64,000 nt of DNA from Blasia pusilla (GCA_050084515.1 CM114272.1:51088001-51152000); one strand, 5' to 3'; numbered from the stretch's first letter, positions 21,784-34,395 are shown. The notes: generated by a model not told the origin, from the letters alone. Program-made: numbers and translations.

Positions 21784-22850
21784 AAATGGCGATTGAGGGA
21801 GAACCACCCAAGAAGCGCCAAATCAAGCGACGTGAACCAAGAGAGGAACCAATGCCGGACCGTGAAGCTATGGAGGAGACGGAGACTCCCAAAGAGCTGA
21901 GCGCCAGTCGTGAGGACGTTCTAGAGGCGAATCCTTCCGCGGAGCCATCGGGCCCAAACTCAAGGGAACGGACCGAGTCGAGCCAGACGTTGGACTTGTT
22001 GAAGCTGTTGGTGGAGCAGATATCCCAGCAAAGCAAGCGGATTGCAGGGTTAGAGGCCACCCGAACTCGGAGTGCGGGCAAAAAGCTGTGCAAGACAAAC
22101 CTGCCCACGCCATTCACTGGAGTGGGGCGCTCACGGAAAGTGAAGGATTTTTACGAATCGGAATCGCATTTGAGGCGAGGCGCAAAGGGCAACTGAGCAG
22201 GACAAGGTGACGGTAGCCGTTACTTTCCTGAAGGATCATGCGCTACAATGGTGGACAGCTCAACAAGAGGAATATATGGGTGGCGAGTCACCTCTGAGTT
22301 GGAAGGATTTCAAGGTGTTGATTGGGGATCGATTCACTCCGAAGTACCAAGGGTTGTGCGATACGGTGGAATGCGTGCGGATGCCGCAGAGTGGTTCCTT
22401 AAGCGCGTATATGAGGGAGTTTAGTGCGAAATTGACTTCCATTCCAAAGATGGATGAGCACACGAAGAAGGCTCTCTTCATTAGTGGACTCAAGCCGAGC
22501 GCTGAAAAGGCCCTTTACCGAATGTCGACGTTGCCAGATACCTGCACGGATCTTCTAAAGCTGGCGGAGCGGATTGGGGACGATGAGGTCCAAACCTAGA
22601 AACCCTTCGAGCCAAAAGGTTTTCGAAGAAGTCGAAAAATAAGGAGGCGTTCAAAAGAGTCTAGAGTGGGGGCCAGCACGATCTAGGAGAGTCGTCTGCC
22701 CCGACAGCAAAACGAGTGGAACTTCATGCGAAGCCAAGAGGAGGACAGCACGTGAAGTCAGGGAAGGGCAAGGTCGTATGCTACAATTGTGGCGAACCGG
22801 GGCACCTGGCGAAAGTTTGTTCGAAACCGAAGGTTAGTAATGGGAGTATG
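21784..22850 (+). pseudogene. gag of second gypsy family, truncated
   Basis: The N-terminal part (21784-22196) is charged, rich in Glu, Lys and Arg, with a leucine-heptad segment (LDLLKLLVEQISQQSKRIAGLE). The next frame (22207-22599) is a Retrotrans_gag domain with ALQWWTAQQEE and YMREFSAKLTSIPKMDEHTKKALFISGL. A CCHC knuckle follows (CYNCGEPGHLAKVC at 22779-22820). Frame changes near 22190 and 22600 break it. Eleven codons after the knuckle the sequence switches abruptly to the duplicated 5' end described at 22854. Protease and pol are absent. Confidence 0.85.
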
Positions 22851-22853
22851 ATT

Positions 22854-23307
22854 GCGTCCACGTTGGACACGACATGCGGAGTCCTGGGAGCCTCCATATT
22901 CTCGAAGACGCAGCAGACAGACCGTCGTTCACAATTTCCGTGCCTGAAACCAAACGCCGAGATCAAACTTAATGCGTCTAGATCCCGTGAAGCAATCGGT
23001 GTGTGAGAGACTTATCGAAGCTTAAACTCAGGAAGAGCAAATTAGTGAAGTTGGAGAACTCTAAGCGACGCGAGGCACGCAAAATTCTCAGATGTGAGTG
23101 CAGTAAGCGGAATCAACCAGACGAGATGACAATAGGCGACCAAAATTCACAGTTGAGAGGTTTGAGCGCGTGACGGGTATTTAAACCAACATGTCATGGG
23201 ACCGCAAGAGGTGACTTGTGCCTCAAGGGTTTGAAAGCTTATCACTAACGCTATCGAGTTGACGGTTTACACGTACACTTGGACGGACCGGTCAAAATGG
23301 CCAAATC
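22854..23307 (-). repeat. promoter/5'-end duplication, copy B, fused to gypsy gag
   Basis: Same order and direction as 18196-18625 and similar over the whole length. It contains a few extra bases near 23265-23283 (GTTTACACGTACACTTG-like insertion) compared with copy A. On the minus strand it keeps the ATG (22899) and about 15 codons, then runs into the gag knuckle region read backwards. Confidence 0.8.
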
Positions 23308-23529
23308 TTGGCCCTCAACAGCCCTTAACTTCGCAGCTTGGCATTGAAGTCGCTATGGGGTAGTAGGGTTAGGATTCTCGGATTTTTTTTTTTAAATCCC
23401 TAAAAAAAGCATAGGGTAGGCTAAACTCATAGTAGCATATAGAAGAGACATGATTACCACTACATGGGCCTCTAGTTTCATCGTCCTCTACAATTTGAGC
23501 CCGTCGTAAAAGCCCATTGGCTTGGGCAC

Positions 23530-23790
23530 GTTACAACGCTACGGAGACTCATTACCTACAATAGAGAATCGCAGTAACTAATGATAACCCATTTCTCAAC
23601 CAGAGATTATGGGTGCAATCCGTGAGGAATGTGTCAAATCTCTCCCCCATAGACTCCTACGTCTCTATGGCTAAAGAGGCGAATCGATGTCCATTGTGAA
23701 GTCGACTGTAGAGATGGATCTTCTTCGCAACCGCCACCGCCGCTCTTTGCAGCAATCTCCCTTGTGCTACCACTTGGGATCCGGGAGGGA
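23530..23790 (-). mobile_element. 3' fragment of the REL-type non-LTR element
   Basis: The minus strand gives VVAQGRLLQ, KKIHLYSRLH, MGERFDTFL-DC and NGLSLVTAIL, which match by eye the C-terminal endonuclease part at 41780-42040. Same strand, same family, only the tail is present. Confidence 0.65.
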
Positions 23791-24200
23791 CTGCGTGGGA
23801 CGGAAAAGAAGATTCCAACATCATCGAGCTCTCCTACTCATGTGAGCAAACCGATTAATTTTTCCTATTCTGATTTCTATTTCCTAGCCTCTTCTTGCAC
23901 TGATGTAAAACTTAAGTTCTTATTAGGTCAAGCATTTTGGCACTACACAGGGAGAAAAGGACAGCAAGGGACTACTTGGGACGAAAAAGCAGACTCCACC
24001 GTTATCGGAATCTCCTACTTAGCTGAGCAACCCAATTAATCATTCATATTTTGATTTCAATTTCGCAGCCTTTTCTTTGACTGATGTAGAGCATTTTGGC
24101 ACTATATAGGAAGAAAAGGAGAGCAAGGGACTGCTTTGGACAGAAAAGCTGAGCGCAACGTAATAGGCTTCTCTGAATCAAGTGAGCAACTAAAGTAATG
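23774..24200. repeat. three degenerate tandem units
   Basis: The words GGGACTGC-TGGGACGGAAAAG, CTCCTACT-TGAGCAA and GCATTTTGGCACTA recur in order. The GGGACT words start near 23788, 23968 and 24127, so units are about 160-180 bp. Confidence 0.75.
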
Positions 24201-24209
24201 ATTCCCAAC

Positions 24210-25800
24210 TCATCTTAGGTTCTCATTGTGTTGAGCGTCTCCACACTTAATTGTCATTTAGAAAAAAAGACCTCATATTGTGGTTTCATGTAAGAGTCAC
24301 TCAGTGGAACGCGTAGTAGGTCAACGTCTAAGTGTCCAGCATTTGGTGATTCGCACTTAGAAAAGTAGTAAATACTATCCTCGGGAATGACTTAGCCACT
24401 GCACTCAAAATATCATATTCTAACGACTCTACACACAATTTAACAATCGAATGTGTAAATACATAGAAAATGATACGTCGAAAGTTGCACCTTAAGCTCC
24501 ACTGTCTACAAAGCCTGCGGCTCAAGCGAGAAGTACATCGCCGAAGAAAGATGATAGGCCACAAAATGAAGAGAGAATGAACATTGACGTATCCAAGAAA
24601 CGTAGAGCCATCGCGCTGAAGGCTTCTCGGGAACTATGGACCAGGAAGAAAACACCAAACGGATCCCCCATAGAACAATATCAACGAAAGTTTGAGACTC
24701 TAGTGGTTAGAGTCCTTCTCCGGAAATTTTAGCCGTGAAGACTTCAAAGAAAAAGAAGTACATTAACCCATCCTCAACATATGGAACATCTCCAAATAGT
24801 ACTAGGACCAACATCAACTGGGGGACCTCTTCCTTGGTAAGACTCAGTTGGCATCATCTATACTATCAGGGATTTCACACAAACTTTGATCATGCTGAAA
24901 GAGAGTTAAGATTACTAGCGGGTGGTGGTTCTATAAAGTCAAGCATTGAGGATAAAACCTCCTTGGAAACCATTAGGAAAATGAGTGCAGAAATTAAATC
25001 TTTGCATTTTAGCACTTGGGGGAGTTTGGGATGATAGTCATTTCCATTCATATCTTAATCGAAACTTCAGTTCCGATTCATTCCTCTATGACTACCTTCT
25101 ATCAATTGTATTATGACGTGTAAGGGTTTTGCCCTTGCATCCCTTTTTCACACGAGAGGTGCAGTAGTTAATGTAATGATACCAATCCGAGAGTTGAAAT
25201 GAAAGGACTTCTATTTTCATGTTGTGTTTCATTTTCTCCTACAACCTTGCATTGCCTTTGTATTTATGTATTTAGGAATGAATGTCTCCATGATGGCTCT
25301 ACATCTTGTTCTAGTTGAGGAAATCTTCCATTTTTTGTTGATCCTCTATGGAATAAAGTGGATTGGATGTAAACAAATGATTGTATGCATATGTGAGACA
25401 TTCAGTGTTAAAATTGTTATGGTCTGCTCGATGTCATGCTTATGATAAATGATGTGCAACCACACAGCTGAATGTATTCAAATGATTGTATGTGAGATAT
25501 TAGGCAATGCAAGGATTTATGTATTTAGGAATGAATGTCTCCATGATGCCACACAATGCAATGAATCAACCCATAAGAAATAATCTGAAGCATATACATA
25601 GGTAGATAAAGCATTTTTTTATTGTCAATCTGAAAATTTTACCTTCATGAAACTCCAACCAGGGCTTGGAATGTTGGATGTATAGCTCACTTGCTGCAAT
25701 CAATTAAGTCATCAATGCAAAAATTGAACCACAAGTTCTTTTAATGTTGCAATCTCATTGAATCAAACTAAAAATCTAAGATCATACAAAGGTTCAGATC
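24210..25800. other. no gene recognised
   Basis: AT-rich spacer with short frames. A TCGAAACTTCAGTTCCGA palindrome-like word at 25059-25076 resembles the palindromes at 40223 and 52121. Confidence 0.4.
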
Positions 25801-25816
25801 ACGTAGAGTTACAGAA

Positions 25817-26350
25817 TTAACTCACCATATTTCTTTCTTTCCTCTCGAGAAGCGTTGAACCCTTCCTCTTGGGCTTGCTTTTTTGCTTCAATTCTTTTTC
25901 CTTTTTTTTATCCGCAACAAGATTTTGAGGTGGCTCCACAACCATTTTGGATTCTTGTTGAGGATCTTCAAGGGCAGCAAGCACGGATTCACGAGTCTCC
26001 TCCATGCCAATAGAGACACATTGTACATTCTTGGGCACAGGGATAACATCCTTAGGTTTTTGTAGAGTAGAGATAGGCATCGTATCTTGTCTCTCTATAA
26101 GATTGTCAAGTGAAGAAGATGCTTGAACTTCAATAGATGTGATGTTCTCACCGAGAGGATCAAGAATAGAATTGGAAATTTTTGGGATCACCACAACCTC
26201 ATGGATCTCAACTGGTGATGGAGGAGGTGGTGTATTGTTCTGTCCCTTACTTACCATACCCTTTAGTTCTATCATCATTCCCATCAAGATTTCCATGCTT
26301 GATTTGAGACCACCCAAGTCATTTTCCACCACTTGTATCCTCTCTGTCAA
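25817..26350 (-). CDS. coiled-coil and basic-tail ORF in the CACTA region
   Basis: A 177-codon uninterrupted frame. The N-terminus is a heptad-like helix (ERIQVVENDLGGLKSSMEILMGMMIELKGMV), the middle is Pro/Ser-rich, and the C-terminus is a Lys-rich tail (KKKEKELKQKSKPKRKGS), which looks like a nuclear localisation signal. It lies downstream of the tnpD-like gene in the same direction and may be the last part of a TnpA-like second protein. A gag-like N-terminus of an LTR element is the alternative. No catalytic motif is present. Confidence 0.4.
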   Translation of the reverse strand: MTERIQVVENDLGGLKSSMEILMGMMIELKGMVSKGQNNTPPPPSPVEIHEVVVIPKISNSILDPLGENITSIEVQASSSLDNLIERQDTMPISTLQKPKDVIPVPKNVQCVSIGMEETRESVLAALEDPQQESKMVVEPPQNLVADKKKEKELKQKSKPKRKGSTLLERKERNMVS

Positions 26351-26439
26351 GGTGGATAAACCACTCTAAGAAACAATACCAACATACAAGTGAGATATTT
26401 TTTGGTAAGAAAAAATGGATGAAGATTAGGGCACATGAC

Positions 26440-26740
26440 CAACTTCTAAGTTTAGTTTACAACAAGCCAATTCACCATACTATGCTAAAGAAACTTCTGT
26501 ATCTGTAAGTTCACTTTACAGAAAGCCAAATTTGAATACTATGCCAACATAATTTTTGAATTTTTAAGGAAAATTTACAACAAGCCAATTTTGAATATCA
26601 TACATCAAGACAACTTCTGAAATTGTAAGAGAATTTTACAGCAAGCCAATTTTGAATAGCATATAGCAAGACAACTTCTGAAAGTGTAGGAGGATTTTGC
26701 AGCAAGCCAATTTAGAATACTATGCCAAGACAACTTCTAT
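26440..26740. repeat. 60-bp tandem repeat, five units
   Basis: The core AAGCCAA recurs at 26463, 26522, 26582, 26643 and 26703, and each unit also carries ACAACTTCTGAA and a TTTACA or TTTGCA word. The period is almost exactly 60 bp. It lies between two stretches of the minus-strand CACTA-associated coding sequence, so it may be intronic. Confidence 0.85.
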
Positions 26741-26877
26741 TTTTTATAACCTAATTATCAAGAAGGTCACAGATTAGCTTACCTTATTAACAGTTGATTG
26801 GCTTGGGGATGCTTTCTTGCATCCAAAGACTCCTCAAAGTCTTGTAGTGATGGACTTCTCCCGCCCATCTCTTTCCG

Positions 26878-27770
26878 CTACATTCCATCAAATCTGGTAT
26901 GCAATTTAAGCTTTAGATGTGTAGAAGATTTAGAAATAGAATGTAAACTTGCTAGAAGAGATAATGAGAACAAAAGCACGAGTTTACCAAAGTGTGCTTT
27001 GCTGATGCATAACCACGTCTTCGATTGGGATTGGGCTTCTCCACCCATTAAGTGATTGGCCTTCATACGCTTAGATTTTTTTTGTCCTTCGAGAGACAAC
27101 CAATATGATTTCAAAATTTCTCAACTATTAGGATTCACATCCAAAGGAGAGGGGAATTCGGGAGAATACCTTGCCTCTATCCACATCTTCTTAAATCGAG
27201 CCCTCTCTCTCTTCATTAGTTCTTGGAGAGAGTTTCGCCAAAATTTCTCACTAAGTTCACCCCCGTATATTCATAGTGGGCATCAACATCCCTACGCACA
27301 ACTTTCAAATATGTATATGTTTGTTTAGCAACATCAACAATGTTGATGTCTAAGTGTCGATGCAATGCAACCTTTACTTCATCGTATCAACTAATTTTTC
27401 CATCACAACCATATACTATCTCACCCTCTATTGTGACCTCAACCAAAATTTTTAGCCCAACTCGCTCTCGAATCGTGGTGGCCGCCTTCCATGCATTATA
27501 ATCCTCCTTTCTCTTTATCTGTTTAATAGATGATTCTACACCAACAATTTCCCACTTCTACACTTTCGAAAAATCAGAATCCCTCTCCTTACTATATGGT
27601 ACAATCGGACATAATATGATCCCATTAATACAGTGACTTATCTTACCAAGTGGACCAGATTGGTGGAATGTATGGGGCAAGTCGAGGATTTGGGGCAAAG
27701 AAATGTCCACCAAAGAAGCCAGGGAGTTAGCCCTATCCGGGAGGAATAGAACCTGTATGCCATACTTCAA
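26878..27770 (-). pseudogene. TnpA-like (Transposase_24-type) fragments
   Basis: Minus-strand blocks in several frames (27770-27558 and 27114-26878, with sense between them): GPLGKISHCINGIILCPIVPYSKE, KWEIVGVE, KEDYNAWKAATTIRERVG and RMKANHLMGG. The arrangement resembles plant CACTA second-ORF proteins that bind element ends, but no motif is decisive. Confidence 0.4.
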
Positions 27771-30100
27771 TATGCATCAACAATATGTTTGTAAGGGCTT
27801 ATGGAGCCCTCAAAAAATGACCCCTTGTTCAAACTTATGACTTCATGAAACATTATGGGAGGTGTTTAGGATCCTTTTGAGTACTTGACATGCTGGGAGG
27901 CCATTGTGTGGGTTTCTGGAACCTTGGGTACATCCCAAGAATCAGCCATTGTAGGACTCCGGGAAGATGGGAAAGTGGATTCTTCTCGCTTTCTTTTTGC
28001 TTCTTGTCTAGACTAGGACGCTGTCACCAAAAAATTTCATCTAAGTGAGTCATTTAAGTATTCGCAAGAAAGAAGGTATGAACAAATAAAGTACTATGCA
28101 AGTATTTCAATAATTGCAATTAAGAGACTTGCTACTTACACATTCTTCACCTGCCTTGCCACGATTCTTCTTCTGCCTTAATAGAGACTTCCCCTTGGCT
28201 ACTCAAATCTGTTCTAAACCTTCAGAGGAAGATTGTTAAGGTGTTGCATCATAGTCTTTATTAGACTCACTATTACTACTAAACCCTTTCTCTTCATCAT
28301 TTGATGAGTCCTCCGACAGAATTGTTTTCTGTGCAACACTCCAAGTATTATATACCTTTGGGGTTAATGAACAAGCACCCTCGCTGGTTCTTGCACTCTT
28401 TTGAAGAATAGGCTGGTTAAGAGGTGGAAGAACTCTCCTTCAAACCAAATTCATAGCCAATCCATCTAATGTTAGTAAGATTATAGTCACAAAGGATGAA
28501 AATTGAAACCATTACAAAGTAAGTCCACCAAAGTGCAAGTTCAAAGAGTACTTCTGACCGAAACTCCTCCCCAAGTTTCCTTGTCGCCTCTCTCACGAAA
28601 GCCACACGCTCCTCATGTAGTCGATGGTATTTACTTCAAGGAACCTCCTCTACAATGCGGGTCTTGTCATCAACCTCAGAGTCTTTGCCCACCTTCGATG
28701 GCATGATCATTCAAACGCTAATGAAATTGGACCCGATGTAAAACTACAAATAAGGTTTGATTGTAAGTACTTATCTGGGAATTTTGTTCTCAAAAAGGAT
28801 ATATGTCATCAAGTTGGGTAAAGTACTTGAGAACAAATAGATCGAAAATCCAAAAAAAACATTTAGAAAACTAAATTTTCGCAATTCCAAGGCACACTAT
28901 TATCATTGAAAATCCTCCTCACTTAAAACCTTACAAGGTAAAGTTGTTGCCCTACTTTATAGAATAACACCAACATGCATGAATTGGCTATTCATCTTGA
29001 CTATCTGAGCTACTATTTTGCTCCTTCTCATCCTCAGATGTAAGAGCCTCATACAGTCCTTCATCTCCATCCTCTATACTGCTGGTAGTGTAGTCCATAT
29101 TCGCTAGAGCTATTTCTTCATCTGATAGTTGTATTGCCCCAACCAGTATTATGTCAAGAACTTCACTCTCTAGTTGTGTATGAGCATCAAACCCTCTAGG
29201 TTGCAAGCTATCATTTCTTGATAAGTCTACACTCTCCCCCACTACCCTTCTTGATCGTGCTTGTTTTTGCATAACAACTTTCCATCCTGGCCTATCTTCT
29301 ACATCTCCATAAAATACTTGCTCTACTTGGCTAGGAAAAACAAAAGGATCAGAATTCAAGAGCAAGAATTTTCTAAAGTTGGCTAGTAGGAAACCATTCT
29401 CATCATAAAGCATGATAGGTTCTCAGGAGCCCCATATAGATTGAACCCATTTTCCCTCATCAAGATAATGGGCTGCTCTAAGCGGCCATAATCCATAACT
29501 AAAATATCATACAAGAGGCCAACATAAGGCATGTGATGGTTTGCAATGGCTTCCTCCCACGGATGAGATTCAAAGATTGATGCAATCCCCGAATCAAAGC
29601 TTGTGTAATCACTTCCATCATCTACCCTAAAATGGTTTTCATAAGCTTTCATCTTTTTTTATGACAAGTAAAACCGAGAAGGTGGGACCGACAGTTTTAC
29701 AACCATATCATCAATGGCATGGTCGTATGCTATCCTTTCTATAATCTTTGGACGGATCCATTGAGAGAATGTGGAATCCCCATTGCCCTCCTCTCTGAAC
29801 TTTTTGCACAATAACCAGCGATGACAAACTTTTAAAAACTAACACCCTCCATTAACTAAAAAAAGGTTGTTATTTCTTGCCTAGACAAATAATCTGATTT
29901 AATAGAAATAAAAAGGCTAGAAGGAAACTAGATGGAAACAGTTTACATAACACTAGTACTTACTCCAACCATATTGTGAAACATTCACTATTGTGGAGCA
30001 CATATGCATGTGCCACTTCAAGAATTTCAGAGCTCATTTGACGCTTGGTCCCGACACCTTCTAACACTTCACCAATAACTCCTTCGTCCTCACTCGTATC

Positions 30101-30883
30101 TCAAACTCTTGTTTGCATGACATCATAGTTTTGCATGTGCTCGGTGATGAAACCAAGAGCTTCATCAAGTAGATATCCTTTGGCCATACAGCCTTCTGGT
30201 CTAGCATGTGATCTGACATAATTCTTCAATACACCCAAATATCTCTCCACAGGGTATATCCACCGACATGGAACAGGGCCACAAATATCAAGCTCTTCAA
30301 CCAAATGGACAAGGAGGTGAGTCATCACGTCAAAGAAGGAAGGGGGAAAGTGTATCTCCATGAGGCAAAGCATGGTAGAAACGTCTTCTTTTAAGGATTC
30401 AAAATCCTCAGGGTTGTATGTCTTAACACAAAGGCGTCGGAAAATTTTGGACATGCGCATGATAGTCATCATGATTGGGCTTTTCAGGAATCCTTGCAAA
30501 AACAATGGTAAGAGTTGTTGCATAAAAATATGATGGTCATGGGACTTAAGTGCACCCACATTCTTCCATAGTAGATGTTTCTGTAAAGCACCAGCATAAC
30601 CGCTAGGAACTTTTAGACTTTGTACCCTAGCGTCAAATATCTTAACCTCCTCAGGGGTAAGCACGTAATCTCCCTTTGGTTTTAACTTCACGGATGCTCT
30701 ACTAGGATGCGCTTGAGGCCACAAGTGATGTCTAATTCCCCTACCCTCCATGTCTTGCCTAACTTCAACCGAGTCCTCGCTTTTCATACCAAACAAGGTT
30801 TTCAACATATTTTCCGCAATATTTTTTTCACAAAGCCTAATTTCAAGGGTATGACGGATCAATAAATCCTGAAAATTTATCAA
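30101..30883 (-). pseudogene. Tnp2 C-terminal part and DUF4218 domain
   Basis: A 260-codon open frame, the longest uninterrupted part of the CACTA transposase. It contains LWKNVGALKSHDHHIFMQQLLP, RRLCVKTYNPEDFESLKEDV, MLCLMEIHFPPSFFDVMTHLLVHL and YPVERYLGVLKNYVRSHARPEGCMAKGYLLDEAL, the conserved order of plant En/Spm transposases. Confidence 0.88.
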
Positions 30884-31715
30884 GAAGGAATAATGTGAAT
30901 TTTGGGTTCATCCATGCACTCAACAAAGAAATGAGTAGATGATCAAAACCAACACAATTACCACAAGAAATGGAAAGCCGGAAAAGTATGAAAAAATGCA
31001 AACATCTCCAATAGGTTTTAATCACCTTCCAATAAGGCAGTTTGAATAGAATGCTCTTTTGTTGGACCCCATACACTTTGTAGGGATCAACCATAACGTG
31101 CTCACCCCTCTTGTGCCTAGGTCTTGGCATTTCATCAAATATCTTCTTCATTTCAGCCCATCTCAATATGTCATGACTGGTCACGCACTTGGGCGTTGGA
31201 CGATTTTCAATCTGTCGATTGAAAAGATGCGCAAATTGGATCTTCCTATAAGGATGATTCCTATCTTTATACCGTCGGTGGCCTTGAAATGTTGGCTTAT
31301 GCAAAGGTTTAGAATAATATGAATCTACTTGTGGTCCACACACCACGCATGCCAATTTTCCCTTGGTACATTGGCCAGAGACCACACCTAGCCCAGGATA
31401 GTCACTAATAGTCCATATGATCATGGCTCTAAGAAGGAACTTATCTTGGCCTTCAGGAAGAGAACTATCATATACAACAACTCCTTTCCAAAGTAGTTGT
31501 AACTTGTTTACAAGTGGAGCTAAATATACTGCTAAGTTATGAGAAGACACTGACTCCTTACCAGGAATGATCAAATTCATGTACTTCCACCATGGTTCTT
31601 TGTACACAACCATGGTGGAAGATTGTAGTTCACCAAAACAATAGGCCAAGTTGACCAAACTAAACTCTTGTCCGTAAAAGGATTTACTCCATCGAAAGCG
31701 AGCCCTAATCAACAA
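30843..31715 (-). pseudogene. Tnp2 transposase core
   Basis: A 290-codon open frame with the conserved PGKESVSSHNLAVYLAPLV and YPGLGVVSGQCTKGKLACVVC patterns (PGP..P-like and SGW-TKG-ACP-C-like blocks of Transposase_21). It overlaps the following frame by 41 bases in a different phase, so a shift or intron sits there. It covers the middle of the catalytic region. Confidence 0.85.
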
Positions 31716-32499
31716 TTACGAGGGTCGTTCATGAACTCTGGCCAATGCTCATCTATATCTTTCCACTGTCGACAATCTCCAACATGACGCACCTTACCAT
31801 CGCTACTTTTTTATTATGATGTCCATTTCATTAGTTCAGCTATGGTCTTACATCTATACATACGTTTCAGCCGCGGGATAATTGGAAAGTGTGTGAGAAC
31901 CTTTACAACAATCTTTGTTTTCCCTTGCACTTTATATCAAGGGGAGTTTGAGATGGGGGTAGAAGAATTTGAAAGGCCAACAGAGATACAACTAGATCTC
32001 TGTTGGCAGATCTTGGACTTGTCCCATATCAAAGGTATGGAAAGCCTCGTTGATCATCTGATGGATATTTAACGTTTTGTCAATTTCCAACGTGGATCAC
32101 TACATGACTGATTTAAATCAGTTATAACATCACTATGATCTAGAGAAACATGATTATCACCATGATGGCCTTCATTTGATTTCCACTCCTCATTTGATGA
32201 ATCAGAATCATCAAGATTTACCCACATTTATTTGGGAGGACATCTCTTATATTGAATGAGGTGCTTTTCTACAATGTGTACTAATCTCAATTTTATCCCT
32301 TTGCATTCACTACACGGGCACCTTAGTTTCTTCAACCCAAGAACTCTTGTTGCTTCCTTCTCTCTACGCCAGATCTTTTCGTCATGGGAAGCGATCCTCC
32401 CAACATCACTTAGACCGGGCCTAGATCTTTTAAATTGCCCCGTTCTTTGCATTCTAATACACCAAACAATATGTGTGAAAATGGGCTACATAATATAGA

Positions 32500-33780
32500 A
32501 CTCTCCTTCGTTCACTTCTATTAATTATGTGTTCTAACAAGTGATAGGAGTTCACGTCACATCCATGTTCTATGAATAGTCTAAGAAGATATCAACCAAA
32601 AATAACTTATTAAGATGGAGGTTTTTCTTCTCTTTAGGTACTTATTGATCAAATCACAGATTACATAAAAGTACTGATTTTCCTCGCCTCCCCCATTCAA
32701 AGATTGTTGCTATCACCTGCATCATGGATCCAAAAACCATCTTATAAGTAGAATGTGGAACATCATTTATAATATAGGTTGATCAGGTTGAGAGGCTCGC
32801 TTGAAGAGAAGGGCCCTCTGCTCCTACCTCATACGTCATAGATCCAGAAAATTATACAAGTCACGTGTTGAACATGATTAAACAAGAGAGAATCATAGAG
32901 AATAACGGAGCAATGGGAAGACACTCTCATAGCTATCAATCTTATTCGCCCTTTACACTAAAAAACATCATAACATATATTACCTCACCAATCTTGTAAC
33001 CACTCCTTCATGTTCTTCCTCCATGTATACCACTCTTCCTCCTTCCTAGCCTGGTGATAGGGTGCGTTTCTAGCTTCATGTCCATAGTTCCAACAAGAAT
33101 CTATAAATTCATGGAGTTCATGGCCCAATTCATACTACTCCGCATCATCAATTGCACATTGGATGTAGTATTGGGCCGTTTCCTCTTCAATTTGCTTCAA
33201 TCTTGCTTCTATCTGGTCAATCTTCTCCAACTTTATCTCCTCCTCCTCAGATGCTCTTCGAGTTTCTGTTTTTTTTTGCATTGATTAATTGATGTGTATA
33301 GTTGGGTTTAGTTAAGGCCATATATTGCCATAACCTCCCTAACAAATCATAGATATTCTAGGTGAGAAGTAAAATTTAATAGTTTACCTTGTTGGGATCC
33401 CAAATGCATCAAGGACTTACTTAATAGCATGTATTTAACAACAGCAAAGGAAGCCTGTGGTAAGAAATTTGGGAAAGAAATGGCCTTGTTTTTAACCAGG
33501 GCAGATGGAGGCCCCTTACTCTTAACGCCCTAATGTTAAGGACAGCATACCATCAAGCCCCTAGTTCAAGTACCTAAAATTCCAACCACATACTATATAT
33601 GTTAGTACAATCAAGCTATGTCCTATAATGCTACAATCGCAACCTTAAGAGATCTAGATTTGGAAAGAGACTATACACATATGAGTTGGAAGTACTATCT
33701 TGAAATGTCTTCCCTATATCGTCGCATTGAAATCGTATACAAAATATGCACACCATCTAAGGATTTCTGCATGATACAAG
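32500..33780. other. no gene recognised
   Basis: AT-rich spacer between the CACTA transposase start and the GA microsatellite. Right terminal and subterminal repeats of the CACTA element may lie here, but none was identified. Confidence 0.35.
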
Positions 33781-33784
33781 TTCA

Positions 33785-33970
<186 letters not shown>

Positions 33971-34395
33971 AACATTTTCCAACAACGTAAAGCCCATGGT
34001 CACGGAGCTAATACACACATAAACTAGATAATTGTCCCAGAAGGACCATGCTACTTTGATTTTTAGAGTGTGCCAACAATTCTAACCAGAGAGAGTTTAT
34101 TGATTTAGTCATGAATGTCGTGATACGTAGAGAGAGCGTGTACTCCTCGCTATAATCGCTAAGAGAGGAAGAGGTGGAACAGACCAAAGGCAAGCAAGAC
34201 TGTCAGTTATTATTATGATCATGGACTTCTTGTTCTCAAGACTATACCTATTTTCACAACAGCCAGTAGTAGCGGGATAAAAGGCATCCAGTTGTGTAGC
34301 TTCCTGGATGGCTACCGCGACGAGGAAATAAAGAAGTGCGCAAGATTTATGACAATTGCAAAGGTTCCGAATTCGGCATCCATCTCCTTCATTTG

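Larger units (their letters stand above)
28988..32452 (-). mobile_element. CACTA (En/Spm) transposase (tnpD-like), decayed
   Basis: Minus strand from right to left: transposase-associated zinc domain (CPCSECKGIKLRLVHIVEKHL, 32380-32250), Tnp2 core (31800-30850; RHVGDCRQWKDIDEHWPEF, WWKYMNLIIPGKESVSSHNLAVYLAPLV, AMIIWTISDYPGLGVVSGQCTKGKLACVVC), DUF4218 (30640-30110; FPPSFFDVMTHLLVHLVEELDICGPVPCRWIYPVERYLGVLK) and a DUF4216-like tail (29650-28988; PFVFPSQVEQVFYGDVEDRPGWKVV). Frame breaks occur near 31715, 30880 and 29400, some of which could be introns. The protein would cut and paste CACTA elements. Terminal CACTA repeats were not located. Confidence 0.85.

Noticed and set aside
23937-23946. 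CACTACACAG as a possible left terminus of the minus-strand CACTA element
   Set aside because: No matching inverted terminus found on the right side; the word is part of the local tandem repeat.
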